Shown: positions 30,046-30,913 of the stretch, one piece after another
How the letters are laid out: every line of letters starts with the position of its first letter
Position numbering within the stretch: the first letter of the stretch is position 1
Assembly (NCBI GenBank): GCA_910587555.1
Contig: CAJULV010000016.1
Coordinates: forward strand, 1 to 30,913
Length of the DNA stretch: 30,913 nt
Direction: 5' to 3'
From: an uncultured Acetatifactor sp.
GTDB lineage: Bacteria; Bacillota; Clostridia; Lachnospirales; Lachnospiraceae
Made by a program: the position numbers and the translations under genes
Notes under the pieces: generated by a model
Database searches by the model: none
What the model saw: only the letters and a program-made list of their open reading frames with translations
Told to the model about the DNA's origin: nothing

Positions 30046-30913
30046 ATGATAGCAACAAATTTGTCACAGACAGTTGATGCAACGAATGATACGAATTCTG
30101 CATATGATACAAATGTAAAGTACCTGCTGGCAGATAAGCAGATATTGTCCCGGATATTAAAATATACAGTTGATGAATTTCGGGATATGGATATTGAGGA
30201 CATTATCGGCTGCATCGGTGATGATATTGAGATTGGGACAAGACCGGTGGATGCCGGACTCTCGAATCTTGGACGTGTAAAGGGAACACTGACGGAAGAT
30301 AATGTTCCTGGAGAAGGCATGATATTTTATGACATTCGTTTTACCGCATATTGCAGGAAAAATGAGATGAAGATTCTAATCAATATCGAGGCACAGAGGT
30401 CATCGGATTCCGCTAAGTTAGGGTATCATCTGGAAAACAGGATAATCTTTTATCTTGCGAGGATGATTTCGGCACAGAAACAGACAGAATTTTTTCACAG
30501 TGATTTTGATAATCTGAAAAAAGTGCGAAGCATCTGGATTTGTATGGACCATGATGAGACGGAGGATTCTATAGAAGAAATCAGCCTCGAAAGAAAAACA
30601 GTTTTTGGGAGTAAGAAGAATTCGTATCCTGCAGATTTGATGAAAGGCATCATTGTCAATATAAGGAATGGGAAGAAACAGAAATCTAAAAATGTATTGA
30701 TTGCCATGTTGGAAGAATTGGTTTCTGGGAAAGATGCAGCGGAAAAGAAACGTATATTAGCCGATGAATACGGAATGATAATGACTGCAGAATTGGAAGG
30801 GAGGATACAGATTATGTGTAATTGGTCACAAACTATTGAAGCCAGGGCACTTAAGATTGGTATGGAAAAAGGTATGGAAAAAGGTATGGAAAAAGGTATG
30901 GAAAAAGGTATGG
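30046..30913 (+). CDS. PD-(D/E)XK nuclease-family (Rpn/PDDEXK_2-like) protein, 3'-truncated by the window
   Basis: The frame begins at ATG 30046 (AGGGGG at 30036-30041, 4 bases upstream) and stays open to the last base: 289 codons without a stop. Residues 95-117 hold the nuclease-like core: Asp96 in YDIRF, then a hydrophobic strand ending in the Glu-Ala-Gln of NIEAQ (115-117). This Asp...ExQ pattern is typical of Rpn-type and PDDEXK_2 'transposase-like' proteins. AKLGYHLENRIIFYLARMIS follows. The C-terminus becomes a repeating Gly-Met-Glu-Lys tail from residue 272, as many family members do. Known Rpn proteins promote recA-independent recombination in Enterobacteria or act in defence; the role here is unknown. 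Codon use is more AT-rich than in the genes before it. Confidence 0.85.
   Translation, partial: MIATNLSQTVDATNDTNSAYDTNVKYLLADKQILSRILKYTVDEFRDMDIEDIIGCIGDDIEIGTRPVDAGLSNLGRVKGTLTEDNVPGEGMIFYDIRFTAYCRKNEMKILINIEAQRSSDSAKLGYHLENRIIFYLARMISAQKQTEFFHSDFDNLKKVRSIWICMDHDETEDSIEEISLERKTVFGSKKNSYPADLMKGIIVNIRNGKKQKSKNVLIAMLEELVSGKDAAEKKRILADEYGMIMTAELEGRIQIMCNWSQTIEARALKIGMEKGMEKGMEKGMEKGM
30859..30913 (+). repeat. 12-bp tandem repeat in the nuclease gene tail
   Basis: The unit GGTATGGAAAAA is repeated perfectly at 30859, 30871, 30883 and 30895, and continues for 7 bases to the window end. Each unit encodes Gly-Met-Glu-Lys in frame. Unit length is a multiple of three, so copy-number change would lengthen or shorten the tail without a frameshift. 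Confidence 0.95.

Noticed and set aside
1..30913. tRNA, rRNA, CRISPR, insertion-sequence or attachment-site signals
   Set aside because: No cloverleaf-like cluster with a CCA-type end, direct-repeat array, transposase with terminal repeats or duplicated att-like sequence was seen by eye.

Overview
The window looks like chromosomal DNA of a Clostridia-type anaerobe, most likely a Lachnospiraceae member. The reasons are the moderate GC content (AT-rich between genes), strong AGGAGG-type ribosome binding sites, an oxygen-sensitive NrdG activase, a meso-DAP-type MurE, and a Firmicutes-style priA-def-fmt-rsmB-rlmN-stp-pknB-rsgA cluster. No genus can be named from sequence reading alone. I found no rRNA, tRNA, CRISPR array, insertion sequence or prophage.

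Layout. Bases 1-2316 carry the end of a DUF5685-like gene, a J-domain protein and nrdG, all on the plus strand. Bases 2371-3603 hold two divergent regulators, a DtxR-like metal repressor (minus) and an XRE-cupin regulator (plus), with back-to-back promoters. A small membrane-anchored protein of unknown function (3826-4206) follows, behind a promoter with two LexA-like operators. Next come a DUF1653 protein, a cytosolic-type 5'-nucleotidase, an in-frame SfsA-MutY fusion and a family 2 glycosyltransferase (4306-8996). A minus-strand island holds a PAP2 phosphatase and a diacylglycerol-kinase-family lipid kinase (9157-10961).

Bases 11137-15180 encode glyA, homoserine dehydrogenase and aspartate kinase, so serine/glycine/one-carbon and aspartate-to-homoserine metabolism sit together. 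Between 15181 and 15497 there is a compact promoter-to-terminator unit that looks like a small RNA or an attenuated leader. It is followed by a membrane-anchored GH3 (NagZ-like) glycosidase. From 17151 a cell-wall/housekeeping block begins: murE, priA, def, fmt, a membrane zinc metallopeptidase, rsmB, rlmN, stp, a PASTA kinase and rsgA. It joins replication restart, N-terminal formyl-group handling, rRNA/tRNA methylation, wall-sensing Ser/Thr phosphorylation and ribosome assembly. After rsgA the sequence becomes AT-rich and holds a PD-(D/E)XK (Rpn/PDDEXK_2-like) nuclease gene. It runs off the window through perfect 12-bp tandem repeats.

The observations most worth following are the SOS-type promoter driving an uncharacterised membrane protein, the SfsA-MutY fusion, the short transcription unit at 15227-15409, and the repeat-tailed nuclease gene after rsgA. 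All family assignments come from motif recognition by eye; no database search was possible.
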